Positions 15,869 to 23,809 are shown, numbered from the stretch's first letter. The stretch: DNA of 28,640 bases from Bacteroidota bacterium (GCA_023412195.1 JAEYNZ010000133.1:1-28640); one strand, 5' to 3'. Made by a program: numbers and translations. The notes: generated by a model not told the origin, from the letters alone.

Positions 15869-15879
15869 AATAAAACAGG

Positions 15880-17197
15880 ATGACGATGTATCACAACTTT
15901 TTCAAAATACTCCTGACAGGTGGATTTGTGGTGTTTAATCTTTTTTTAACGGCAATAAATACCAGGGGACAGAATAAACATGAGGGTGTGAATCTTGCTG
16001 GTGCTGAATTTGGTGACAGCCATCTTCCGGGAACTTACAACCAGCATTATACATATCCAACCCGTGCTGAAGTTGACTACTTTATATTGAAAGGGATGAA
16101 CACCTTCAGGCTCCCTTTTCGTTGGGAGAGACTGCAGCATGATTTTTACGGCAGCCTGAATTCCTCAGAGCTGGGCAGGATCAGGAATTTTGTAAAGTAT
16201 GCCTCTTCCAAAGGAGCCTATACCATTCTCGATCCGCACAATTATGCACGGTATTACGGTAGTGTTATAGGCTCATCCAATGTACCTGAGGATGCATTTG
16301 CTGATTTCTGGAAAAGAGTAGCATCCGAATTTATGCATGATTCACTTGTCATTTTTGGGTTGATGAATGAACCGCATAGTATGTCTACAGAACAGTGGCT
16401 TGAAGGGGCCAATGCTGCCATTGCTGCAATCCGGATCACACAATCTGATACTGGTACCTGGCAATGGCTGGAGCGGAGCACATTCATGGACAAGCAGCTG
16501 GTATGGAACACCTAATAGCACCGTAATGAAAGGTGTCGTTGATTCACTCGACAATTATGCTTACGAAGTGCACCAGTATTTCGACAGCAATTCTTCAGGT
16601 ACGTCTTCCACCTGTGAAAGTGCAACTGTTGGGGCCGATAGGTTAAAAACCTTTACTGGCTGGCTGCGTTCCAATAACAAGAAAGGCTTTCTGGGGGAAT
16701 TTGGCATAGCCAATAATGAAACATGTCTGAGAGCGCTTGATAATATGCTTTCATACATTCAAGATAATGGAGACGTATGGCTGGGGTGGACATATTGGGC
16801 AGTTGGTCCATGGTGGGGTAACTATATGTTCTCAGTTGAACCCCAGGGTGATATCGACAGGCCACAGATGGCTGTACTTGAAAAATATTCTGGGGAATCA
16901 CCCACTTCTGCCAGCCAGACTTCATTGCAAGGGGGTCATGTGCAGCTCCTTTTTCCCAATCCGGTAACTTCTTCCTCCCACATTACCTTTTCTATTCCAG
17001 AAACCTCCCGGGTGGAACTGTATGTTTTGAATGCAGTTGGAAGCAGGATTGCATGTCTGATTGATGATTTATATGGTCCCGGCAGTCACCAGGTAATATG
17101 GAATGCGGATGCAAGGTTAAATCCCGGAGTGTATTTTCTATTTTTGAAGGCAGGCACTTCTTATGCCCCAACAGTAAAGAAGATGGTCATACTTTAA
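15880..17197 (+). pseudogene. GH5 endoglucanase-like gene with T9SS sorting domain, split by a frameshift
   Basis: The first frame (15880-16515) encodes a signal peptide (about residues 1-29) and the first half of a GH5 glycoside hydrolase, like subfamily 5 endo-beta-1,4-glucanases: EGVNLAGAEFG, MNTFRLPFRWERLQ, LDPHNYARYYG, and the acid/base glutamate Glu164 in LMNEPHSM. After AIAAIR, near 16432, this frame turns to nonsense. The second frame takes over with GSHNLILVPGNGWSGAHSW, the nucleophile in FLGEFG (GAA at 16697-16699), WTYWAVGPWWG, and a C-terminal T9SS sorting domain (LLFPNP to VKKMVIL). Total length is 1318 bp, one over a multiple of three. A loss of 5 or 8 bp, or a one-base gain, near 16432 explains it. 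A sequencing error would restore a secreted cellulase; otherwise it is inactive. Confidence 0.88.
16925..17029 (+). repeat. 105-bp direct repeat, copy A (inside GH5 sorting-domain sequence)
   Basis: This copy lies within the GH5 gene and encodes the first half of the T9SS domain, from LQGGHVQLLFPNP to VELYVL. It matches 20043-20147 at 103 of 105 positions in the same orientation. The differences are at 16980 (A here, G there) and 17021 (T here, G there). Confidence 0.92.
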
Positions 17198-17283
17198 TGC
17201 AGGGCGCAGGAGACATTATAATTTCGCTGTCTTGATCTTCATAAGCATTGGGAAATGCCCTATTATTTTCTGTGAAAATATAA

Positions 17284-17336
17284 ACCGGGTGATTACATAC
17301 TCTTGTGTTCGTAAAACAGGAGCATATTCACCCGGT
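17284..17336. terminator. Long-loop hairpin between convergent genes
   Basis: ACCGGGTGA at 17284-17292 and TCACCCGGT at 17328-17336 form a perfect 9-bp stem with a 35-nt loop. It lies between the ends of the GH5 gene (17197) and the peroxidase gene (17357) and may end transcripts from both sides. T-runs next to it are short, so it is not a standard intrinsic terminator. Confidence 0.45.
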
Positions 17337-17356
17337 AAATTATTAGGTTTGCTGAT

Positions 17357-18616
17357 TTATTTTTTTAACCTGTATCCATCAGAAAGTGTCATCATGAATG
17401 CTACAATGGCATCTTCTTCCTCATTGGTGAGTTCCAGGTTGCCCAGTTCTTCAGTATTTACATTATCAGCTATCTCAGGCTCAGGCCACATTTTCACATC
17501 ACGGGTATTGTAAAAATGCACCACTTCTTTCAATGATTTGAAGAAACCATTGTGCAGGAAAGCTTTTGGAAAATTATTACCATTTGATTTTCCAACATTA
17601 CGCAATGTAGGTACCTTATGTTTACCCATGTTTTCAACAGCCATAGCTGCCCATTCTGCATTAGGATGCGTTTCCAGAAAGCCTCCCAGACCTTTGTCAA
17701 GCCAGGCAATTCCTTCAGGATTGATGGGTGTGCCGTCATCAAGAAATACATTATCCATTTTATAGAATGGGTTGTCGGGATTCTTAGGGGCACCCAGGTT
17801 ATCATATGAAAAATCGGTAAACAAGGGCATAGTGCTGCCTCCGTCCCATTCGCTGGGGTGACATGCAGAACACATTCCTTTGCCTTCAAAGAGTTCAAGC
17901 CCCCAGGCTTCATGTTCTGTCAGTTCGGCCATGCCTTTTAAATAGTAATCATATTTGGAAGTAAATGGATTTACCTCCACCGATCCTTCATAAGCAGCAA
18001 CCGCCAGTGCAACCCTGTGATAATTAAGTTCCACTTCAGCTTCTGTATCGAAGGCAATTGGACTGTCCCAGACCTCTTCCCATAAATCCATGTATTTGGA
18101 ACTGGATATTTTTACCAGAACAGCCTTCTCCGACGGCATGTTTTGTTCAACAGGATTCAGAAACGGACCCATAGCCTGATCGGCTGCAGGATTCCCCAGT
18201 ACCTCTCCTGTTGCCCTTCCATCCCAGAAGTTCCCGCCAATAAACAGGCCTTCCTCTTCATCGAAGTGCAGCACAGGACTGAAAGTTGCATATGCAGCAC
18301 TCGGTGGTTTTCGGTTACCAAAGCGTTGAGGTATTGCCCCCCGGTAAACCGAACCTTTGAGATTAATCCCACCGATGGGACCAGTAAAACCAACAGAAGG
18401 TCCGTGACAGTCGGCACATGACATGTTTGAGGGCGATGAAATCTTGTCGAAGAAAATGTTCTTGCCCAGTAGTTCCAGTGGTGTTAAAAAAACAGTAGAT
18501 GCCTTTTTTAAATCAGGTGATTCTATTTCATTCAGAACCGAATTATCGGTGCATGAATAAAGTGATGGCCCCAATAAACCCAACATAAGTGGCAAAAGGT
18601 AGATTGTGTTTTTCAT
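17357..18616 (-). CDS. Di-haem cytochrome c peroxidase (CCP/MauG family) lipoprotein
   Basis: This 419-residue protein has a lipoprotein signal with Cys22 in LYSC. It has two c-type haem sites: CADCH at residues 67-71 and CSACH at 249-253. The order and spacing are those of bacterial cytochrome c peroxidases and MauG-like proteins, which reduce hydrogen peroxide or oxidise a substrate in the periplasm. Other family marks are RKPPSAAYATFSP, GGNFWDGRA, KVPTLRNVG, AFLHNGFFKSLKEVVHFYNT and WPEPE near the end. The insert between CSACH and KVPTLRNVG (FSYDNLGAPKNPDNPF region) is also typical. Its C-terminal motif recurs as a broken remnant at 22728-22834. It is convergent with the GH5 gene. Confidence 0.92.
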   Translation of the reverse strand: MKNTIYLLPLMLGLLGPSLYSCTDNSVLNEIESPDLKKASTVFLTPLELLGKNIFFDKISSPSNMSCADCHGPSVGFTGPIGGINLKGSVYRGAIPQRFGNRKPPSAAYATFSPVLHFDEEEGLFIGGNFWDGRATGEVLGNPAADQAMGPFLNPVEQNMPSEKAVLVKISSSKYMDLWEEVWDSPIAFDTEAEVELNYHRVALAVAAYEGSVEVNPFTSKYDYYLKGMAELTEHEAWGLELFEGKGMCSACHPSEWDGGSTMPLFTDFSYDNLGAPKNPDNPFYKMDNVFLDDGTPINPEGIAWLDKGLGGFLETHPNAEWAAMAVENMGKHKVPTLRNVGKSNGNNFPKAFLHNGFFKSLKEVVHFYNTRDVKMWPEPEIADNVNTEELGNLELTNEEEDAIVAFMMTLSDGYRLKK

Positions 18617-18791
18617 GATAAAGGGACTTTAGTTTTACTTAAGTAACCAAAACATATAGTACAAGTTACGACAGATAAGGAGTATTTTAAGTATAAGGAT
18701 TGTTGATATTAATCAACCCGATAAGGTTTTTACAAAAGTTAAAGAAATGGATATGATGCAGGCTTATTTAGCAGGTTCTCACTAAATCTGT

Positions 18792-18799
18792 TATATTTG
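18792..18799 (+). promoter_or_regulatory. -7 element TATATTTG before the small charged protein gene
   Basis: TATATTTG matches TAnnTTTG exactly and lies 19 bp before the ATG at 18819. The -33 region (TTTA near 18767) is weak. Confidence 0.45.
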
Positions 18800-18818
18800 G
18801 TCAGTAACTTGTTGCAGT

Positions 18819-19013
18819 ATGAACCAGAAGAAAAAGGAAAATACAGAGGTCAAAAAAGAAAGCTGGGTAGAAAAAACAGAAGCATTTATTGACGATGCTG
18901 CTGAAAAAATTCACCAGAGCGATTTATACCGGAAGGCAGATAAATCGGTGGAAGATGCCACTAAAAAGATTTTCAGGAAGGCAGGCAGGTGGTGGGGAAA
19001 AATTAACGGATAA
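18819..19013 (+). CDS. Small charged helical protein, unknown function
   Basis: This 64-residue, highly charged protein contains MNQKKKENTEVKKESWVEK near the start, a middle with FIDDAAEKIHQSDLYRKADK, and a tail KAGRWWGKING. It has no membrane segment or signal peptide. The pattern of Ala/Lys/Glu/Asp with amphipathic spacing suggests one or two helices and resembles small cytoplasmic stress-type proteins annotated as hypothetical in Bacteroidota. It has its own -7 element and lies between two minus-strand genes, so it is a separate transcript. I cannot name a family. Confidence 0.6.
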   Translation: MNQKKKENTEVKKESWVEKTEAFIDDAAEKIHQSDLYRKADKSVEDATKKIFRKAGRWWGKING

Positions 19014-19048
19014 AGCATCATTCAGATTATCCTGCCGAAACTTCTGTT

Positions 19049-19618
19049 TCATTCACCAATACCGTTAAGTTTCCGTATGACTTTACATGGATTTCCTGCC
19101 GCAAAAACATCCGAAGGAATATCTTTCGTGACCACACTTCCGGCTCCGATAACCGTCCTGTCGCCAATTGAGACACCCGGACAGATCACAGCACTCCCGC
19201 CTATCCAAACATCTTCACCTATTGTAACAGGCTTTGCATACTCAAGTCCTGATGCCCTTTCCTTATGATCAAGAGGGTGGGTAGCTGTATAAATCTGTAC
19301 ATTGGGGCCGATTAATGTCCTGCTGCCTATTTCCACCGGCATTACATCCAGCACTACACAGTTAAAGTTAAAAAACACCTGGTCACCAATCATGATATTG
19401 GTGCCATAATCGCAATAGAAGGGAGGTTGTACCCACAAGTTTGCACCCGAGTGTGGAAGAAGATTCTTTAGAATGCTTTTTCTGTTTTCATTTTCATCTT
19501 CCCTTGTATCGTTCAGATCTTTTATCAGAAGCCTTGTTCTTTGCCGTTCAGCTATGAGTTCAGAATCAAGTGCATTGTATAATTCGCCCGACAGCATTTT
19601 TTGTTTTTCTGTTTTCAT
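19049..19618 (-). CDS. Maltose/galactoside O-acetyltransferase family protein (left-handed beta-helix)
   Basis: This 189-residue hexapeptide-repeat acetyltransferase transfers acetyl from acetyl-CoA to a sugar hydroxyl in the cytoplasm. The N-terminal Mac domain reads MLSGELYNALDSELIAER. The beta-helix core includes YGTNIMIGDQVFFNFNCVVLD (in part), the catalytic histidine His114 in YTATHPLD, EDVWIGGSAVICPGVSIG, and the final GAGSVVTKDIP and AAGNPCKVIR. I chose the ATG at 19618. The same frame stays open upstream to 19729 (a TTG), adding 37 residues unlike the family. Upstream of that lies a broken SDR gene. Nothing here fixes the sugar. Confidence 0.9.
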   Translation of the reverse strand: MKTEKQKMLSGELYNALDSELIAERQRTRLLIKDLNDTREDENENRKSILKNLLPHSGANLWVQPPFYCDYGTNIMIGDQVFFNFNCVVLDVMPVEIGSRTLIGPNVQIYTATHPLDHKERASGLEYAKPVTIGEDVWIGGSAVICPGVSIGDRTVIGAGSVVTKDIPSDVFAAGNPCKVIRKLNGIGE

Positions 19619-19762
19619 GTGCAATATAACAGCCCCAATGCTGGTTTGTTGCATCTGAACGACCGGCTTTTCATGCTTCAGAGGCTTCAGGTGCCCTGAA
19701 TAATAATCTCCTAGAACAACCTTACACAATGGAAGTGATCGTGCCTGAGATGGCGCGTGCTG

Positions 19763-20042
19763 CTAATCTTGCAGCTTTACGCCTGTAACCTTTTCGCACA
19801 GTTCCATGAAATGGTCCTGCACATCTGGATCATCAGCCTGGGGATGATGGCGTTTTTCCTGTTTGTGATAGAAATAGCGGCCGCTTACCAGTGCCTCTTT
19901 GTCGTTACTGATAGCCAGCCACGATTGTGTTTCAATGCCTTTTTTCAGGCTGCCGGGTGCACCTGCACCGCCCATTCTTGTCGGAACCCATCCCGGGTCT
20001 ACAGCATTTGCATAAACACCAGGCACCTGCGGGCCAGCAACT
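19763..20042 (-). pseudogene. Truncated, frameshifted SDR paralogue
   Basis: This minus-strand fragment matches the C-terminal part (from about residue 149) of the intact SDR gene at 21950-22681. Shared stretches include GVYANAVDPGWVPT, GAPGSL.KG.ETQ.WLA and DKEALVSGRYFYHK. Its N-terminal half, with the cofactor and Tyr/Lys catalytic motifs, is missing. A one-base loss near 20020 shifts LAKLLARR out of frame with GVYANAV. The fragment ends abruptly at 20042, where a copy of GH5 sorting-domain DNA begins; TTGCAAGG at the boundary may be a microhomology join. It cannot encode a working enzyme. Confidence 0.85.
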
Positions 20043-20147
20043 TTGCAAGGGGGTCATGTGCAGCTCCTTTTTCCCAATCCGGTAACTTCTTCCTCCCGCA
20101 TTACCTTTTCTATTCCAGAAACCTCCCGGGTGGAACTGGATGTTTTG
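20043..20147 (+). repeat. 105-bp direct repeat, copy B (detached GH5 sorting-domain fragment)
   Basis: This copy matches 16925-17029 at 103 of 105 positions. Read in the GH5 frame it runs QGGHVQLLFPNPV to VELDVLA and then meets TAA. Both differences change an amino acid (His to Arg, Tyr to Asp). It belongs to no gene here: on one side is a broken SDR, and on the other the end of the GH30 gene, which is on the other strand. Confidence 0.92.
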
Positions 20148-20193
20148 GCCTAACGGAAAATAAATCCTCTTTTCGGTTCCGGTTGGTAATGTT

Positions 20194-21858
20194 TTATTTT
20201 ACAATCAGATACTTTTTCTGTGCTGATTTTCCTGCACCATCGGAAATCCGGCAAATATAAGTGCCCGGATCCAATCCGTTCCGGCCAAAAGGTATATGAT
20301 GTGTTCCTGCAGGAAACTTGCCTGCTTTTCTTATGTATAAACAGTTGCCTGATAAATCAAATACCTCCAGCGTAATATTTGATTCCTGTTTTAATATCAG
20401 CCGGATGAAGGCTGATTGTGATAACGGGTTTGGATGAATTGTTGCCGCCAGGTCCGGAATGACTGAATGTTCCGGCTGTACTTTAGCGCCGGTAGTTATT
20501 TCTGATAACCGGAGATCAACTGTACTGACCGACCTGGGAGGAACAAGCAACATCGTGTCAGCCAGGTACGACAAAGTATCGAAATCTGTGGTTTCAGTTG
20601 TTGTATAGGTTGTTGCTTCCTTAATGATATAACCGGGAATCTGCAGCCGGATTTTAAATGTCTCTGTTGCCGAGCGGTTAATGGCAATAAAAGTTGCAGA
20701 ATCTCCGGTGGTACTTATAAATGAAGTTGTCTTTAAATACTGATTGTCTGGTGTAGTGGCTGTCCTTTTCCATCCCGGATGAATAAAACGGGAATAATGC
20801 TTAAATACATAGAAATCTTTGGTTCGGTTGAAACCCCTGGGATTGGTCCAGCGGTTGCGGTCCCACGGGAAGTGAAGATTCACGAGTCCGCCTCCGTCCC
20901 AAATCAAATCCCAGTACATCCAGGCTGTTACATTTTCCTGTACCAGTGACTGAAATATCATTCCTGCCAGTTGAAACCAGTTGCCACGGGAATATTCAGT
21001 TTGAAAATGGGGCACTCCAGGATGAAAATTTCCTACTTTTTTGTAATCGGCAGAAGTAAATGGATCGTTGGCTGTTGTACCGCCTTCTGCACCATGGTAA
21101 AGGTGGTGCGCAATACCGTAAAGTTTCTTCAGATCGAGCGCATTAATATAACTTTCTACTGCATTATAACCGATACCGATGGTTTCAGGCCCAAGAAACA
21201 ATGAGGGACTTGTTCTGAGCTTCACTGTATCATAAACTGCATTCAGCGCTTTGTTATAGCCGGCTATGGTATCGCTTATCGTTACCACTTCCGAAGGGCG
21301 CAAAAGACAGCTTTCCCATGAAGCCTTATAGTCTGGCTCATTCTGTATGCTGATATATTTAGGATAAATTCCATTGGCATTGTAACTGTTGAGCGATTCA
21401 TTCCACCACCGGGCAAAACCGGCATAATCGAATTCAACTTTACCGTTTACCACGGAATATTTTAATGTGCCTCCATTATTGGTGGCATTATTGCTTTTTA
21501 AATAAGCCGGCGGACCCCATGAGGTAACCAGTATGTCGATGGGATGCCCCAGCGACTGGTTAGCCGCAGTTGCAAACTGTTTAACCCGGCTAATCATCCC
21601 CTCATCGTAACCGTGGGCATTTCTTACCCGTAGGATATCAAGGCTCAGTTCCCTGAAAATAACGTTATATATTTCTACGCGGTTGGGATGGGAGGTCAGC
21701 CAGTTTTCGTAATATGCCAGCGAGCCTCCAAACCCGGTGATGGTTTGATATTTTTCATCAGGGTTTATTTCAATGGTGCTGATTTGTTCCGTTTGGGCTT
21801 TGGCTCGCACACCGGTTATTAAAAGGAAAATGACAACAGGATAATATATAAGTTTCAT
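20194..21858 (-). CDS. GH30 glycoside hydrolase with T9SS sorting domain
   Basis: This 554-residue secreted enzyme has a signal peptide ending near AKAQ (about residue 22), then a GH30 catalytic barrel and side beta-domain, and a T9SS C-terminal sorting domain from about residue 470 (ATIHPNPLSQSA to KKYLIVK). The acid/base glutamate is Glu174 in ISIQNEPDY, and the nucleophile is Glu288 in HFQTEYSRGNW. Further family marks are ITGFGGSLAYYENWL, LDILRVRNAHG, VTSWGPPAYLKS and AWMYWDLIWDGGG. The overall look is like the xylan-acting subfamily GH30_8, but a beta-1,6-glucanase or other GH30 activity cannot be excluded. It would be exported by the T9SS and act on plant or algal polysaccharide outside the cell. 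It lies between the broken and the intact SDR genes. Confidence 0.93.
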   Translation of the reverse strand: MKLIYYPVVIFLLITGVRAKAQTEQISTIEINPDEKYQTITGFGGSLAYYENWLTSHPNRVEIYNVIFRELSLDILRVRNAHGYDEGMISRVKQFATAANQSLGHPIDILVTSWGPPAYLKSNNATNNGGTLKYSVVNGKVEFDYAGFARWWNESLNSYNANGIYPKYISIQNEPDYKASWESCLLRPSEVVTISDTIAGYNKALNAVYDTVKLRTSPSLFLGPETIGIGYNAVESYINALDLKKLYGIAHHLYHGAEGGTTANDPFTSADYKKVGNFHPGVPHFQTEYSRGNWFQLAGMIFQSLVQENVTAWMYWDLIWDGGGLVNLHFPWDRNRWTNPRGFNRTKDFYVFKHYSRFIHPGWKRTATTPDNQYLKTTSFISTTGDSATFIAINRSATETFKIRLQIPGYIIKEATTYTTTETTDFDTLSYLADTMLLVPPRSVSTVDLRLSEITTGAKVQPEHSVIPDLAATIHPNPLSQSAFIRLILKQESNITLEVFDLSGNCLYIRKAGKFPAGTHHIPFGRNGLDPGTYICRISDGAGKSAQKKYLIVK

Positions 21859-21949
21859 TTTAAAGTTTTATTTACTAATATAACAAAAGCTTTTTAGCCT
21901 GAAGCCATGGCTGTATTTTTTTGTCTACTCCGGAGGCAGGTTATTGGTT

Positions 21950-22681
21950 TTACTCCGTCTTAAATTTCACTCCGCTGGTTGCTTCACACAGGTTCAGGAA
22001 TCTTTCCTGCACCTCTTTGTCATCAGCTTTTGAATGATGGTGTTTTTCTTTCTTGTGATAGAAATAACGGCCACTGACCAATGCTTCCTTATCGCTACTT
22101 ACAGCCAGCCATGCTTGTGTCTCATAACCTTTCTCAAGACTGCCGGGAGCGCCGCGCCCGCCCATTTTTGTGGGCACCCACCCAGGGTCAACTGCATTGG
22201 CGTAAACTCCCTGCCATTTACGGGCTATCACTTTAGCTAGAAGCAACACATGTAATTTGGAATCTGAATAGCTCACATTCCCCTGTTCGAAACCATGTAT
22301 ACGGTGGTTGCCATGCATATGCAAACCCGAGCTGAGGTAAACCAGCCGCTCCGGCTTGTTCATCATGCAGGTGAGGATATAAGGTGCAAGTGTATTCACC
22401 CTGAAAATGACATCCCCCGCAACCTGGTACACCCCTGCATTGTGGATCACTGCATCGAATGTACCCAGGGCATTGGCTTCAATTGCCAGACGTTTTACCT
22501 CCTCCGGAAATGCAAGGTCAGCAGCCAGTACATGTTCTGCTCCGGGTACTTTAGCCAGTGCTTCACATGCCCTTTTTTCATTCCTTGCATGCAGTACTAC
22601 AATGTGGCCTTCATGCACCAGATGCTTTGCTGCCAGCAGGCCAAGGCCATCGCTTGAACCTGTTATGAAAATTCGTGCCAT
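21950..22681 (-). CDS. Short-chain dehydrogenase/reductase (SDR)
   Basis: This 243-residue classical SDR is a cytoplasmic NAD(P)-dependent oxidoreductase. The cofactor loop is TGSSDGLG at residues 7-14. NAGVY begins at 81, the catalytic Ser is in YLSSGL (117-118), and Tyr138/Lys142 form YSDSK. The C-terminal part (AVDPGWVPTKMGG) follows the usual SDR pattern. The substrate is unknown. A truncated paralogue lies 2 kb away at 19763-20042, on the other side of the GH30 gene. Upstream it abuts a peroxidase remnant. Confidence 0.92.
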   Translation of the reverse strand: MARIFITGSSDGLGLLAAKHLVHEGHIVVLHARNEKRACEALAKVPGAEHVLAADLAFPEEVKRLAIEANALGTFDAVIHNAGVYQVAGDVIFRVNTLAPYILTCMMNKPERLVYLSSGLHMHGNHRIHGFEQGNVSYSDSKLHVLLLAKVIARKWQGVYANAVDPGWVPTKMGGRGAPGSLEKGYETQAWLAVSSDKEALVSGRYFYHKKEKHHHSKADDKEVQERFLNLCEATSGVKFKTE

Positions 22682-22727
22682 ACCAGCAATGTTACAATGA
22701 ATATTTATAACAGTAATTTTCTACGGG

Positions 22728-22834
22728 AGTTTAACCCACGGGTCCCCAATTCATCGATATTGATGTGAACTGTCACTTCGGGTTCAGGCCATTCGATTAT
22801 ATCATCAGTGTAGTAAAAAATGAACCACTATTCC
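22728..22834 (-). pseudogene. Remnant of a second cytochrome c peroxidase C-terminus
   Basis: On the minus strand the sequence reads VVHF, then (after one extra base in the A/T run near 22815-22820) YYTDDIIEWPEPEV, then INIDELG. This lines up with VVHFYNTRDVKMWPEPEI and VNTEELG in the intact peroxidase at 17357-18616. By my count about 17 of 32 residues are identical. No start, haem site or longer frame is present, and a TGA lies just upstream of the match. It is a decayed piece of a paralogous gene, not a functional gene. Confidence 0.75.
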
Positions 22835-22856
22835 GGATATTTTAAATCATAAATCA

Positions 22857-22887
22857 TTGCCAAAAACATTAATTATTAGTAACTTAT
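22857..22887 (+). promoter_or_regulatory. Possible promoter before the secreted protein gene at 22913
   Basis: TTG at 22857-22859 precedes TAACTTAT at 22880-22887 by 20 bases. The -7 box matches TAnnTTTG at six of eight positions. The ATG is 26 bp further. Confidence 0.4.
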
Positions 22888-22912
22888 AATAACTAAATTA
22901 ATATCATGTATT

Positions 22913-23677
22913 ATGAAAAAGTTTATCGTTCCGGCTTTTTTGAGCATGTTTGTTATGTCCATTTTTCCTGTGGTTCTGAATGCTCAGCAAGACTCCCCAT
23001 TGATTGTTGTTTTTGAGGAGAAAGTCGCTCCATGCGATTATCCGCAATTTGTGCAAGTTCAGAATGAAGCTGTAGACCTATGGAAAAAGTACCAGCTTGA
23101 TGTTCCTGTATATGCTTATCAGAATGATGAGTATGCTGTTTACTGGGTGATATTTCTCCGTAATTTTGCTTCACTCGATACCCTTTTTACAAAACTCGGA
23201 CAGATGTCGGCAAAAATGAAAGAGGACGGATATGACGGCGTTGCCAAATTCAGGGATTTATCGACAATGTCATATATGGTAATGAGGTGGGATCCTGAAT
23301 TATCGTACCATCTTCATGATTCATTTAACCAGACTATGGATAATCGGTATGTTGAATGGGGGTTCTACTACATGTTATCCGGGCATGAACAGGAAGCTTC
23401 CGATGTGGTTAAGGAATTTGTCAGCTTTAACAAGGAACATCAGTCTGAATATTCATTTGATACCTTCCAGGTTATGATGGGCTATGAAACTCCATTGATG
23501 ATTATAATGCTGAGAGCAGAAAATCCTTTAGCCATGCGCACAAGAGATAAAACCTTTATGGAGAAACACAGCAACAGGTTTTCTGAATTGTGGGATAAAT
23601 TTGAAGTACATATGAGGAAAATTGAAAATAAACAGGGCTGGTTTGTGCCATCATTTTCAAATCTTCCGTCTATGTAA
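22913..23677 (+). CDS. Secreted protein of unknown function
   Basis: This 254-residue protein has a clear signal peptide (MKKFIVPAFLSMFVM, cleaved near LNAQQ at residue 24). There is no lipobox, so it is probably periplasmic or secreted. The mature part seems to hold two similar halves, one around LIVVFEEKVAPCDYPQF and YAYQNDEYAVYWVIFLRNFAS (part), the other around RYVEWGFYYMLSGHEQEA and TFQVMMGYETPLMIIMLRAE (part). The pattern of strand-helix-strand with aromatic residues is like paired dimeric ferredoxin-like (NIPSNAP- or ABM-like) domains; this is a guess from pattern and not a recognised family. One cysteine is seen. It is monocistronic and lies next to the peroxidase remnant. Confidence 0.7.
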   Translation: MKKFIVPAFLSMFVMSIFPVVLNAQQDSPLIVVFEEKVAPCDYPQFVQVQNEAVDLWKKYQLDVPVYAYQNDEYAVYWVIFLRNFASLDTLFTKLGQMSAKMKEDGYDGVAKFRDLSTMSYMVMRWDPELSYHLHDSFNQTMDNRYVEWGFYYMLSGHEQEASDVVKEFVSFNKEHQSEYSFDTFQVMMGYETPLMIIMLRAENPLAMRTRDKTFMEKHSNRFSELWDKFEVHMRKIENKQGWFVPSFSNLPSM

Positions 23678-23809
23678 AATCTTTCTTTCTGCTATTCCTG
23701 CAAATGAAGTATTAGACATTGGCGGCAGATTATGTTTCAACCCTGGTCCTTGCAGGTGACCCGGTTTTGATGTTTCAGATAAGAAGTGCCATGAAGAAAT
23801 TGAATCCGG

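Larger units (their letters stand above)
15184..15879. other. Long intergenic region between divergent genes
   Basis: This gap of about 700 bp has no convincing protein gene. It contains a strong bidirectional terminator at 15558-15593. Before it on the plus strand a frame stays open for roughly 60 codons up to a TGA at 15541-15543, with no ATG start. On the minus strand a 24-codon frame (15593-15667, beginning MKVIIPGVVS and ending HHNYLC) stops on the edge of the terminator. Either could be a remnant or a small transcript. A -7-like TATTTTTG for the GH5 gene sits at 15861. Confidence 0.5.

Noticed and set aside
19757..20260. 167-codon plus-strand frame across the mosaic region
   Set aside because: It reads the antisense of the SDR remnant, then sequence out of frame with the GH5 fragment, and runs into the end of the GH30 gene. 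It has no domain and is Cys/Phe-rich in a way typical of antisense frames.
22295..22657. 120-codon plus-strand frame over the SDR gene
   Set aside because: It is antisense to a well-supported SDR coding sequence and has no recognisable features.
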